64,000 nt of DNA, from NCBI GenBank assembly GCA_023213315.1, contig JAKCPI010000991.1, positions 62,001 through 126,000 on the forward strand. Direction: 5' to 3'. The stretch's first letter is position 1, and each line of letters opens with the position of its first letter. The stretch comes from Euborellia annulipes. Its lineage: Eukaryota; Arthropoda; Insecta; Dermaptera; Anisolabididae. The position numbers and the translations under genes were made by a program. The notes below the pieces were generated by a model. The model ran no database searches, had not been told where the DNA came from, and saw nothing but the letters and a program-made list of their open reading frames with translations. Positions 1-10,978 of the stretch are shown one piece after another.

Positions 1-1202
1 AAACGTACTTTAAAAAAAACTAGACTATTATAAGGAATTTTTCAATGCGGTTTTTTTTTAAATGAATTAAATTCATAAGAGATTATTGGGACATTGAGCT
101 ATAATTTTTTTAATGACTTATTAAAAAATTATCGTAATTAATTTTTTTGTTATCAAGCAAATACAAAAAAACAATCAGTCCCAATAATCTTTAATTTTTT
201 TTTAAATTTAAAAATGAATTTATTGTTATTATTAATCACATATTAATTAAGAAATTTTTAAAATAAGCTTAGATGATTTATTTAAAATTCATCTGTCAAA
301 TTAGTTCAGCATTCTTGCAATAGATGGCAGGCTAGTCTAACAGCTAATCCCCTTTTGGCCTATATTTATATATATTTATGCTTTTATAAAAGATACATAA
401 TATATAATAACATTTATAAAGTATTTATTGTTAAAAGGTCAATGAAAATCAACCAAATGCATTAAATATTATTAGCTACCATTTTGACATCTCTAGGCAA
501 ATTTTTGAATTACTTGATATTTGGGCATACTTTTAATGACACACAACGCCATCTTAGCGGGAAAAACATGCGTAACCACTTGGCACCAGCCTTAGGTCGG
601 CCCTGCATCTTTGCCATTCTTATGCTTTACTGTTGCTCTGATTGCCTCCAATCTACCAATGCTAAAATGATTTTAAATAGAGTATTGGATTATCACAATA
701 ATATATTTATCTCTAACCAGGATATTTGAACCCTTTAATTTTCTTTCCTTCAAAAGAATGTTACTTTTTTCTATAGAACTCTATCCCACTCTAAGACCCT
801 GTCGTTAAAATGTCTACTCTACCAAGCATATCACAGGGTACTCTCACCCACCATCACAAGGAGAGATTTAATTCCTCGCTCCTTATTTAGTTATTTTAAA
901 TGCTTCCGGTTCTTCATTTCCTTATTGCACCACTGAAAATAACTACATCTTTTTTTTTTTCAGAAAAACTACAGGATATCACCGATCGATACCTATTAAT
1001 TCAGTGACAAAGGAGCTCAAGGGGGGGGGGGGAGTTATGAAGGGTTACAACTCCCCATGCGACCTAAACTTGGACTAGATATTAGATCTATATGAGAAGA
1101 ATAAAATTTAATTAATACACATGCAAAAATATTAGTAATAAAAATAAATAAAATAATGTAATTTGGGGGAGAGATCTCGCAGCTTCTGAACACTCTTCCA
1201 TA
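1..1202. other. AT-rich intergenic sequence with no recognisable gene
   Basis: I find no convincing coding region, RNA gene or inverted repeat here. Small open frames such as 484-729 show no family motif and no codon bias. A run of 12 G lies at 1021-1032; runs like this recur through the window, usually at or near transposon ends. Confidence 0.6.
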
Positions 1203-1565
1203 CATGGGCGTATCCAGGGGAGGGCAAGGGGGCAGCTGCCCCCCCCCCCCACCTCCCCTTCTAAACTTGGAATATAAATAAAAAAAATTCACGCCATCTG
1301 TGAAAAGATAAAAACTACTAGTACGCCATCTATCTCCAGCTAGGTTTTATTAAAATTTTTTATTTAATTCTGAGACGAGGTTTCACCTTGACATTTACTT
1401 CAATCTGCTACAAATGCTAAATTAATCAATACGCCTAAATCCTGTGTTCCGACGAGTGTAGCTTTAGCAGATTGAAGTAAATTCAATTTAATAAAATAAT
1501 AAAAGTAAAAATGGATATTAGGAAAGTTGCCCCCCCCCTTCCGTTTCGAGCTGGATACGCCCATG
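1203..1565. mobile_element. hAT-type MITE, 363 bp
   Basis: The ends are exact inverted repeats: CATGGGCGTATCCAG on the left and CTGGATACGCCCATG on the right. Both sides are flanked by the 8-bp direct repeat CTTCCATA (1195-1202 and 1566-1573). An 8-bp duplication is the mark of hAT transposition. Just inside the ends are G/C homopolymer runs. No transposase fragment is visible, so it is non-autonomous. Confidence 0.85.
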
Positions 1566-1573
1566 CTTCCATA

Positions 1574-2600
1574 ATAAATTTGGAGTTATACTACTAGATA
1601 AGATTATTGATGATACTTTCACAATTAAACTTATAAAATTTTATTTAAAATGATAATATAATTTATTGCAGTAATTATATTTAGGCTATTATTGCTAAAA
1701 AATACATATCCCTATTTTGAAAGAAAACCGGCAAACTGTAAAATTATATATCCATTTAAAATGTGTTATATTTTATTGGCAGTCAAGTATTAACATAGAT
1801 ATTGGCGATTTTGTAATTATATGTATACCGTACATGAGGTCCGAACCATTTTCAAAAAAGGATTATTTCCTTTTTAACACAAATTAAAACAAAATAGTTT
1901 AATATATCCAGATCATCGATGTGTTTTATGCTATAAATTTAATCTAAGATCTCCTTTAGATTAATTTAAACCAGTTTATAAATTATTAAATTATAGTCAT
2001 AAACAAAAGTGTCATATTTTTTATTTTGTTTTTTTACCTTTAAGCAAGGTTGTCAAAATGATGAATAAAACAATTTCGTATATTATTATTATTCGGCTAA
2101 ATTTTATGATACTGATTTTTTTAAGTGTAAATTTTAACTAATCGGCTTGGTAGATTTTTGCCTTGTTTTTTTTCATCATCAGAAATGAGCTTGAGAAAAA
2201 GGGGAGGTGTTTAAAAAATTGACTACAGACGTACAAAGCAAGTTAAATAAAAACATTTAATAAAAAAAATAAATTAAAACCTCAAAAAAAAAATTGTAAT
2301 AAATCTAGATTAGAACATAATATCAAGTGTAAAATTGATGAAGATAAAAATAATTATAAATGACAATATTATAAAAAAAAACTTTAATTATATCACACAT
2401 ATCTATTTTTTGAAGTCTTTCGGCATCTGAGGCCATTTAGACTCCGTCCAACTGGTAATAGTACTTTATTGATACACTATTTTATTTTTATTTATTTTTT
2501 TTTTTTTTCAAATTTCTAAAATTTGCTTTATTTTGAATAATATCTTAATAACTCCAAATTGAAATGAGTTGGGAGATTTTCTATAATTTTCTCCTAAACC
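1574..2600. other. AT-rich intergenic sequence, nothing recognised
   Basis: Long A and T runs and low complexity. No open frame, RNA or repeat boundary could be supported on either strand. Confidence 0.5.
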
Positions 2601-2609
2601 ATTAATCAG

Positions 2610-2897
2610 GGCGCTGGAACGAATTTGAATCAGGGGGGGGGGGGAGGGACAGTCTTCCTTCAAAAAAATAAAATTAAAAAATTAAAAATATTTATTTCCT
2701 TCAAATAGTATAAAACAAATCTACTTACTATATAGCCTAAAAAAATATTTTTAAAAATTTTCATTTAATCAAATTAATTTTAATTTAATAAAATAAAAAT
2801 TTTTAAAAATTTGCTAGTAATTTTTATTTTTAGGGTTATATAGCAGATTTGTTTTATACTATTTATAGTAGATTTGATTTATACTATTTGAAGAAAA

Positions 2898-2928
<31 letters not shown>

Positions 2929-3160
2929 AGGGATAAAGTCTCAAGTTTCCATGTTATCTAAATTTTATTATTTTAATTCCATATAAAATGTTTTTAGAAA
3001 TTAGAAATACAATAGGGTCTATTTAAAAATATTTTGGAAAAAATGAATTTGTTACTTTTTTAATTTTTTTTAATTCAAAAGATTTTATTTTTTAAAATGT
3101 ATCATTGTTGTACCCTTGCCCCCCCCCCCGGGTTAGAAATTTTTATAATCTCTGTCCCTT
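2610..3160. repeat. Foldback repeat bounded by G and C runs
   Basis: A left G tract (about 2634-2645) and a right C tract (about 3120-3129) bracket internal arms that are inverted copies of each other around CAAATAGTATAAAACAAATC (near 2704) and its complement (near 2848). A short direct copy of the right-arm segment follows at about 2867-2890. Probably a degraded non-autonomous DNA transposon. Exact ends and target duplication could not be fixed. Confidence 0.45.
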
Positions 3161-4510
3161 TTCCCCCTTAGATAAGCATGAAACGTGAGGGTCAAGCTTA
3201 ATAAGTATATCCGTCTCTCTCTTACATGTGTTTTAATTAAATTTTATTTTCATATACATCTAATGTCTAGTCTAAGTTAAGGTTTCATAGGGGTAAATAC
3301 CCCCTCCCTCTGCTGACGACTATTAATTTCACTGATGAAGCTTCAACAAAAAAATTTGGAGGCCTCTGCCAAAGTCCAAAATCTCTTAAAAGTGCGAAGG
3401 CCAAATGGAAATGTGCTTCACTGGCTCAAGAGATCGAGAGAGGAAACAGAATAATTCTAAAGTGGCTTCAGGGGAATTCATATTTAATGTAAATCTTATT
3501 CACTCAATATTATGCAACGCAAGTGGCTGAAGCGAAACGTTTTTGCAACGTCTAATGAACCTCTGAATCAGCTGCTTGGTTTCGCTGAACCCGACCAATT
3601 TTCCAGTTCAAACATTTTAAGGACAAAGTGTTGAAATATAAATATTTTATTTGAAAAATAAATACATTATTCCAATATTCTATAATTATATATAAAAAAT
3701 GATCGAAATATTTTAATTTTAATTAAAAAAATAAAAATCGTATCAAATAGCAGGTTACTTGTGACTGTGATTGAAATAAATTATAATATTGTATATAACA
3801 CATGAATGTGATTGTTAATAGACTTTTATCTATCACTGTTAAAGTTATTATCATTAACAAAATTAAAGCATCACTATTCCTTAAAGAGAAAACATATCGA
3901 ACCAAATTATGTTGAAAAAGAAATAGATGCATTTGCGATTGAATACTGAAAAGAGAGAAATTAAAATATTTAAAAATATCTAGCACTGTAATCTAATATT
4001 ATTATTATTCTGATGGCTGGTTGTTTAATAAATAAATAAATGGTACCATTCAATTTGAGGCTGGATCTACAAAATTCATTGTTTTGTTTTTATTTTAAAA
4101 ATTTTAATAAATAGAAAATTATAAATAAAAATCACGCATCGAATTCAGTGGTCTTCTATTTTCGAACTTTATTACTATTTAGAACTTTATATATATTTAG
4201 AGAGAGATATATATATCAATATATATATATAAGTTTAAAATTTTGTTCTATTGAATGAAAAAATATTCTAAAATCATACCATTTCTTTTAAACAAATGTA
4301 GATAAAAAGAAATATTGTTTATGTAATATTAAGTAATGAATAAATGTAATAGAAGTGTATTTTCAAAAAATATTGTTATTCATTATTATATTATAAAGAG
4401 CCTATTGAAATCATCAAGATTAATTTATGAATACAGGGTGAGTGAAAAAGTTGAAATAATTAGAAATAATACTTACTTTGATGCTCAAATTACTAGAGAA
4501 ATTTCAGAAA
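3161..4510. other. Intergenic sequence, nothing recognised
   Basis: Includes a less AT-rich stretch at about 3330-3610 with no recognisable protein in any frame, and a small TA-rich microsatellite at about 4188-4232. The frame 4336-4548 runs into the palindrome that follows and has no family features. Confidence 0.45.
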
Positions 4511-4514
4511 ATAG

Positions 4515-5375
4515 GCTACAAATTTGGTTTTTCGGTATTATTGTATAATAGAAAAATCTGTGGATAATATCTTTGAAATCTTGTATTTAATTTAGAATAC
4601 AAATGTTTTTGACGATAACAAATGTATTTATTAATATAATCAATCAATGGAATGTAATTATTAATATATTTTTTATTCTTCATAAGTTTTAATTTTATTT
4701 TTTAATAAATTTATTTGTATAAAAAATATAAAAAATGTTTGTCTTTGTGACAGGAGTGATCAGGAGAATAGAATAGTAAAGGAGTGTGTTGGCGCCAAAG
4801 AAAAAAATAACCTCCTCTCTGTTTTTAATCTCCGGGTATTTCTTTGCTAATTCATCATATAAATTATATTGTGTGTAGAAAGAGTCTATAATTGAATAAA
4901 ATATTTGATTTGTGCTGCACTCTGGTGGAAACCTTAAAAATTATACTTATAATTCCAAGAGTCTCCACAGGGTCGCAGCACTAATCAGCCTTAGATTCCT
5001 CTTAATTTTAAATGACAAATTAGCAAAGAAATACCCGGAGATTAAAAACAGAGAGGAGGTTATTTTTTCTTTGGCGCCAACACACTCCTTTACTCTTCTA
5101 TTCTCCTGATCACTCCTGTTACAAAGACCACCATTTTTAATACAAATTTATTAAAAAATAAAATTAGAAAGGGAAAAAAATATGAAGAATATTTATTAAT
5201 TAATAATCATTATATAAATATTAACAATTAATTAATTAAATTTGTTATATATAGTCTTATAGTCAAAATACATTAAAAAAATATTATATTTTCTAAATTA
5301 AGAACAAATTTCAAGATCAATTACTCCACAGATTACTACTATTATAATACTGAAAAACGAAATTCGTAGAGCCGT
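4515..5375. repeat. Imperfect palindrome of about 0.86 kb
   Basis: The two halves are inverted copies. The best-preserved part is GTGATCAGGAGAATAGAA near 4757 matching TTCTATTCTCCTGATCAC near 5098, continuing inwards through GTGTTGGCGCCAAAGAAA and its complement and outwards past 4520/5370. Arms are roughly 350-400 bp around a short spacer near 4900. No transposase is present. It looks like a long foldback element. Confidence 0.75.
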
Positions 5376-5423
5376 AATCCTCTCAAAAATTTTATATTTT
5401 CTAAAGTAAAATTAAGTTTCAAG

Positions 5424-5702
5424 TAGGGTCCGACCGAAACAAGATTTTCAACCGAAACCGAATATTCAGCCTCAACCTTAGTTTCGGCCGAAACCGAAAC
5501 TTGTATTTCCTATAAAAATTTTTTTTCATTTTACCTTTTTTTTAGGGAGACTAATTTTTTTTCTCCCTCAAGTGCAAATCATTTGACCTTTTTTTTTTTT
5601 TGCATGCGAGTCTCATCCCATTTTTTTAGACTCTGGTTTCGGCCGGCCGACCGAAAGTTTCGGCTACTTTTTGGCCGAAACCGAATATTCGGTCGGTTCC
5701 TA
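5424..5702. mobile_element. hAT-type MITE, 279 bp
   Basis: Starts TAGGGTCCGACCGAA and ends TTCGGTCGGTTCCTA, an imperfect inverted repeat. It is flanked by the 8-bp direct repeat GTTTCAAG (5416-5423 and 5703-5710). The interior carries repeated CCGAAACCGAA units. Non-autonomous. Confidence 0.85.
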
Positions 5703-5710
5703 GTTTCAAG

Positions 5711-6760
5711 GAATTGAAAATCTGAAACTAAATAGGTCTATATCAAGGGCGGATAGAAGGGGAGGGGGAGTAAAGGAGGTAATTACCTCCCCCGAGATTT
5801 GAGAAAAATATTTTTTTTTGGGAATTAAATTTTATTTTGAATATAAAATTTTAAAAATTGGACCCGGGAGCCCGGCGCGAGAAGCTAATCTCTTCTCTCT
5901 GAGCCAAGGGTCACGGGCTTCAATGTTTTTAAAAAGTTATTTATTGTAATTTTAAAAAAAGAAATTAGTTTCATTATCGAACAAAACTTCTACCTCGCAC
6001 TTGTGGGCGGTAGGGACAAGGTTGACTACCCCTGCCTTCACTCAAGTAACTTGTAAAAATTGATGCCTAATTAAATTTTCGCTTTTGTAGAACATATTTA
6101 GAGTATCAAATAAATTTTAGTAAGTTTTCTATATTTTTTATAATTATTACATTTTTCCCCATATAACATATTTTAAATCTGTATATTATAGGCCTATTAA
6201 ATAGGGTATATATTTATTAAATTAATGTAAAATTGATAAATAGCAGGGGCGTTCTTTCAGTTTTTGCTTGGGGGGGGGGGGGGATTTTTTTTTTACTTCC
6301 TGTGTTCCTTAATTTATATATATATATTATTATTATTTGGACCTAAGACACTTTGAACTGCGACCATAGTTGATCTTTTGTTCTTATCCTTTGTTGTGCA
6401 CTATTTGTCCTTAGAAAAGAGCCGTACCTTTTACCAGGGCCATTATATTCTTTGGAGAGGCTTTTGATATTTCCTCAGGTTTCATTTCAGCCTTCTTTGA
6501 CGGATTAGTGCAATACACTCACAAATTCCGTCGTTTCTTTTGTCAGATTGCAGAGGCGTCGTCATCAGCTCGGCCCATCTTCATTTATGATATTTTAAAG
6601 GACAATGTCCGGTCAGAAGACCACTTATCAGTCTTAATTCATTTCTGTTTAGAGCGATAAGTCTCTTTACATTTTGTTGCGGAAGTGTTAGAAACTTGTT
6701 CGCTAATTTATATATAAACATATATACCTCTATATTTCTAGAGCTACGGGGTTGAAGATT
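5711..6760. other. Intergenic sequence, no gene recognised
   Basis: Contains a 14-G run at 6270-6283 next to GGGGCGTTC, resembling the G-rich transposon ends seen elsewhere here. A more mixed stretch at about 6340-6700 could be old coding sequence, but no frame is open and no motif is recognisable. Confidence 0.45.
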
Positions 6761-6830
6761 ATTTTAAAAAATCTGGTGTGACTGGTCGAACAGCACACAA
6801 CTTTCTCTTCTAATAGAAAATTGTGTTCTG

Positions 6831-7011
6831 TACAGTGAGCGCCAAAGTTGAGTCCCACCCATGCGGTTTCTACTTGTGATTATTTCATTGTTTTTATGAA
6901 AGAAAATGAAAATATTTATTGGAAATTTTCTAGGTTTGAACCATGAAAGTTTCCATTAAAAAAATATTTACAATAATTACAAGTAGAAAACGCATGGGTG
7001 TCCTCACTGTA
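6831..7011. mobile_element. TA-flanked MITE, family A copy 1
   Basis: Left end TACAGTGAGCGCC, right end CCTCACTGTA, with the subterminal pair CCCACCCATGCG and CGCATGGGTG. The same family occurs at 7010-7223, 21752-21930 and 28337-28520. TA-flanked CAGTGAGGGAC ends suggest a Tc1/mariner-mobilised family. It shares its right TA with the next copy. Confidence 0.8.
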
Positions 7012-7223
7012 CAGTGAAGGACAATATTAAGTCCCACCCATGTGTTTTCTACTTATGATTATTTCATTGTTTTTAGAAAAATATTATACATTTTTTAATG
7101 GAAACTTTCATGGTTCAAACTTAGAAAATTTCCAATAAAGATTTTCATTTTCTTTTATAAAAACAATGAAATTATCACAAGTAGAAAACGCGGGTGTGGG
7201 ACTTAATATTGTCCTTCACTGTA
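7010..7223. mobile_element. TA-flanked MITE, family A copy 2
   Basis: Left end TACAGTGAAGGACAATATTA, right end TAATATTGTCCTTCACTGTA, nearly perfect inverted ends of 20 bp or more. It abuts copy 1 in tandem, and the TA at 7010-7011 serves both. Confidence 0.85.
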
Positions 7224-7252
7224 CGTGTCACACTAGATTTTTTGTGTTGACA

Positions 7253-8243
7253 TATATTTAGTTTCTGGAAGTAGGACTTGCAATAGATCGAATTCAAGAC
7301 GTAACATGAGAAAATATTTATATTTTGTTGTCAAGGCAAATCTTTATCTTTCCTATGAAGTACAAGAGTAAAGTGTGCTTCAAACAATTTTGAAGGTAAA
7401 ATGAGAATATACATTTTAAAGAGCATCTAAAAATTGGTGATTTTTGAATTTTAATCAAAATCGTTAGAGCTAATTTTGAGAAAATTGACAAAAACTAAAA
7501 AAGTACATCAGTAAAGTACTATTCGTTTAAATCCGCACCCTCAAGCTTCAAGAAGAAAATTTTAATTCATTTTATGGATATCAAATACCATTGGTATATT
7601 TAACAATAATAAGATGTAATTTTGAAGATTTAAATTCTATCTTTGAAACTCTTTGTATGTCAAATGAGATAAAATTCGTTAAATTTAATATAAATATAAG
7701 TATAATAAGTAAATTAAAGATATGAGAAAAATATATTATATATATATATAAAAATATATATTTAGTTTCTGGAAGTAGGACTTGCAATAGATCGAATTCA
7801 AGACGTAACATGAGAAAATATTTATATTTTGTTGTCAAGGCAAATCTTTATCTTTCCTATGAAGTACAAGAGTAAAGTGTGCTTCAAACAATTTTGAAGG
7901 TAAAATGAGAATATACATTTTAAAGAGCATCTAAAAATTGGTGATTTTTGAATTTTAATCAAAATCGTTAGAGCTAATTTTGAGAAAATTGACAAAAACT
8001 AAAAAAGTACATCAGTAAAGTACTATTCGTTTAAATCCGCACCCTCAAGCTTCAAGAAGAAAATTTTAATTCACTTTATGGATATCAAATACCATTGGTA
8101 TATTTAACAATAATAAGATGTAATTTTGAAGATTTAAATTCTATCTTTGAAACTCTTTGTATGTCAAATGAGATAAAATTCGTTAAATTTAATATAAATA
8201 TAAGTATAATAAGTAAATTAAAGATATGAGAAAAATATTATGT
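7253..8243. repeat. Tandem duplication of a ~490-bp unit, offset 504 bp
   Basis: Sequence from about 7253 to 7739 is repeated at 7757 to 8243. GTTTCTGGAAGTAGGACTTG is at 7261 and 7765, and TATGAGAAAAATAT is at 7721 and 8225. I found one base difference when reading them side by side (ATTCATTTTATGG versus ATTCACTTTATGG), which indicates a very recent duplication. The unit belongs to a repeat family also present near 11.5-12.0, 28.5, 50.5 and 58.9 kb, recognised by TTAAAGAGCATCTAAAAA. Confidence 0.9.
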
Positions 8244-8753
8244 TTTATTAATAATTGAAATTTGAATTTTAATCGACATTTCGATTCACAAATGCTTTTA
8301 AGAGAAAATAATAGAAAGCCCCATTATGACACAACAAGCTGCAACGTAAGGACTTTTTCTTTCACCAATTCTTGCGAATTTCCAGAAAGTGCCTAGAAAC
8401 CTACAAGTTTACAATAAATATTTATTAATAAACTGAGAAAAATAAATAAAGAAATTAAATCAAATGTATTTACCCGACTTTATTTCTATCCAGAAGACTT
8501 GGAAATAGCGAATGGACGTAAGCACAGGTGCAGATGAGTAACAAGACAACCGTTAAGAGGCTTTGGAAATTGAATAACGCAGACTGCCAAAAAAAATATT
8601 TGATTAAACAAAAGGAATTAGATCTCCACGCCTGTAGGATAATTTCTAATGACAACTAAAGCATGAGGTTACTATTTCTGTTGTACAATCTGATATAGCT
8701 GACATTTTTAAAGAATTATATATATAATGTGTTGGTCCAATATTTATTACTTC

Positions 8754-8904
8754 AAATAGGCGAAAAAGGTAGGTATTTGAATTTGACTTAAATCGATAAT
8801 TTCAGTCTACAGTAAAATTCATCCCAAATCAAACTACTCAAGTACAAGGGGCATGCTGAGTAAAAATCGCCAGATCCGGCGGGCACTACCTTTTTCGTCT
8901 ATTT
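8754..8904. mobile_element. Small MITE, ~150 bp
   Basis: Ends AATAGGCGAAAAAGGTAG and CTACCTTTTTCGTCTATT are inverted repeats of about 18 bp with one mismatch. No coding content. Confidence 0.7.
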
Positions 8905-9034
8905 AGTTATAGCTGAAATATTATATCCTGATAAATGTAACCTTTCAATATATACAGTATTTGAAAAAGATTTTCCACCCTAATATACAACAATTACAAC
9001 ATAGAAGTACAAGTTATTAACCCAACATATACCT

Positions 9035-9078
<44 letters not shown>

Positions 9079-10430
9079 TTTGTAGTTCATGAATTATATT
9101 ATAAGAATGAATTTCTATTTGACAAACTGATTGTGCTCACTAAAAATATGTGAGTTTATATTTATACTTGTAGGTCAAGTAATCAGGTAAAATCTTTAAA
9201 AAAAAGTTTCTCCTTTAGTACGGTGTTGTTCCCTGTATTTTTCAATTTTAGTATTTTTGTGTATAAATAAAATAGAGATATTTATATAAAGTACATACCA
9301 TTTTTTTAAGGAATGAAATAAATTATTTTGCAATTTAACTTTTATGTAGAAAAATGTGTGAATATTGATAAAATTCAGTTTAGGCGCTAGAAAAAATGAC
9401 ATGAAAAAAGTTCCATGTTTTTGACATAAAGAAATCAGGGGGTGAAACTGTCAGGGTTTGACAGCTGAAAATTCGCCTGCGTCAGCCGAAAGAGCGCTAG
9501 TGTCGCAGTTTCATGTAGACAATTAAAATTTAAAAATTTGGCGGGATAGCAACACCATATATTTTTATTGTGTCGACATGAATATCTCTTCTTTTATTGT
9601 AATTGGAATTGGATCAGGGGGGTAAATAATAGCTCCGCAGACCCCAAAATTCTCCGGGGATTTTAGGGGCTGGGTTCCCCTGGGGCCCTCATTTGAAACC
9701 TCAAGCAGTTAAGCAATTTTTTATTTTGCGGACTATTTGGCGCCCCTTTGTGAGTAGCGCCCGGTGCATGATGACCCCCCTTGCCCCCCCCTCGCAACGC
9801 CACTGGCTCAGGGGCTCACATCTTGTAAGTACGTGAATGGCGTCCTCGGGCTCTCCAAGCTGGTAGTACTTCTGTTTTTTGCATGTCGGTCTTTTCCCTT
9901 CTATATTTTCAACAGGCGTCAGATGAGCGACGGGCGGCCGGCCTGTTCTATTCCCGAACGCAAAAACCCATTCCCGCCGGGATTAAGGCGAAGAAAGAAG
10001 AAGAAAAGATTAAATAATATTTTTTTTATATAGATATATAAAAAAATTTATCTCCAATTAATTTTCTATTATCTATTGTATGCAAATATCTTGTTTACAT
10101 GTGAATTATAGAAAACATTTATTGCGTCTCTGCTGCTCCCTGGCGTCCGACATCGCAGTTGAGAGGAGTTTGACAGGCTTTCATATATTTAGACGAGCGA
10201 TTTCTATTAGAAAATATTTGAATAAGCACACTAGCGCCGCCAAAAACTTTGCAGGATTAACAGTAATTAATGCCGTGGATTATATAAAGAAATGTTTAAA
10301 AATTTTCTGATCATATCATTATTTTGTTTATTAATTAAAAAGTCACAAAATGTCTCAATAATAATCGATATATGTGTAAAGAAATTGATATAAGTATTAA
10401 AAAATAAACTTTATTTTAATAAGGTAAATA
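8905..10430. other. Intergenic sequence with degenerate retroelement-like segments
   Basis: Holds a TA microsatellite (about 9040-9066) and a G/C-richer piece at 9700-10010. That piece includes ACATCTTGTAAGTACGTGAA and an A/G-rich end, AAGGCGAAGAAAGAAGAAG. A similar arrangement (ACATCTGGTGAGTGAATGG then AAGGCAAAGAAAGAAAAA) occurs at about 14,095-14,260, so both may be 3' remnants of one retroelement family. No intact frame. The frame at 10,080-10,310 shows no recognisable domain. Confidence 0.4.
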
Positions 10431-10469
10431 CATGAGTAGCCTATGATTGAGTAATGACAAGATGACTTG

Positions 10470-10690
10470 TTTGACATCACAACCAATCAGAAGCGCCTAT
10501 CAAAATTAAATATTTTATTAAAAATGTTTATTTCATCACATAAATCTTTCACATTTGTCCAAATTTCAATTTCATCCTATTTAAAGCATAAAATTTAAGA
10601 GATTTTCATAATGTCATTTTTCTATTCACTCATTTATATATTAAATAAATATTTGTTGCTTCTTGTCCACTTGTCATTGGTCACGAGCAC
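10470..10690 (+). promoter_or_regulatory. Possible promoter region of the SLC35B4-like gene
   Basis: Between 290 and 510 bp upstream of the start codon there is a CCAAT box in ACCAATCAG (about 10,482) next to a CRE-like TGACATCA, and a second inverted CCAAT core in TCATTGGTCAC near 10,674. No TATA box is evident. This rests on motif spacing only. Confidence 0.3.
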
Positions 10691-10978
10691 GAGGTCTTGG
10701 GTCATCCCCAAGAGGCACATAATATGACCCAGCCAAAGCAATCATCGCCTTCATTTAATTTCATTTACCATCGAAAACTAGCATCGATTTCAAACCAGCC
10801 TCTACTCACTACTATCCGATAATTAAATAGCAAATAATATTTCATATCTTTAAATATAATAAATGATATCAATAAATTAGTTTTATTACCTGTTATATAA
10901 TCGTTGATAGTACTATCTTGATTTTTTTTTTTAATTCAAAGATATTTGTTGAATAGAAATATTGAGAAGATCAAAACG

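Noticed and set aside
4336..4548. 70-codon frame before the palindrome
   Set aside because: Runs into the foldback arm, has low-complexity composition and no motif.
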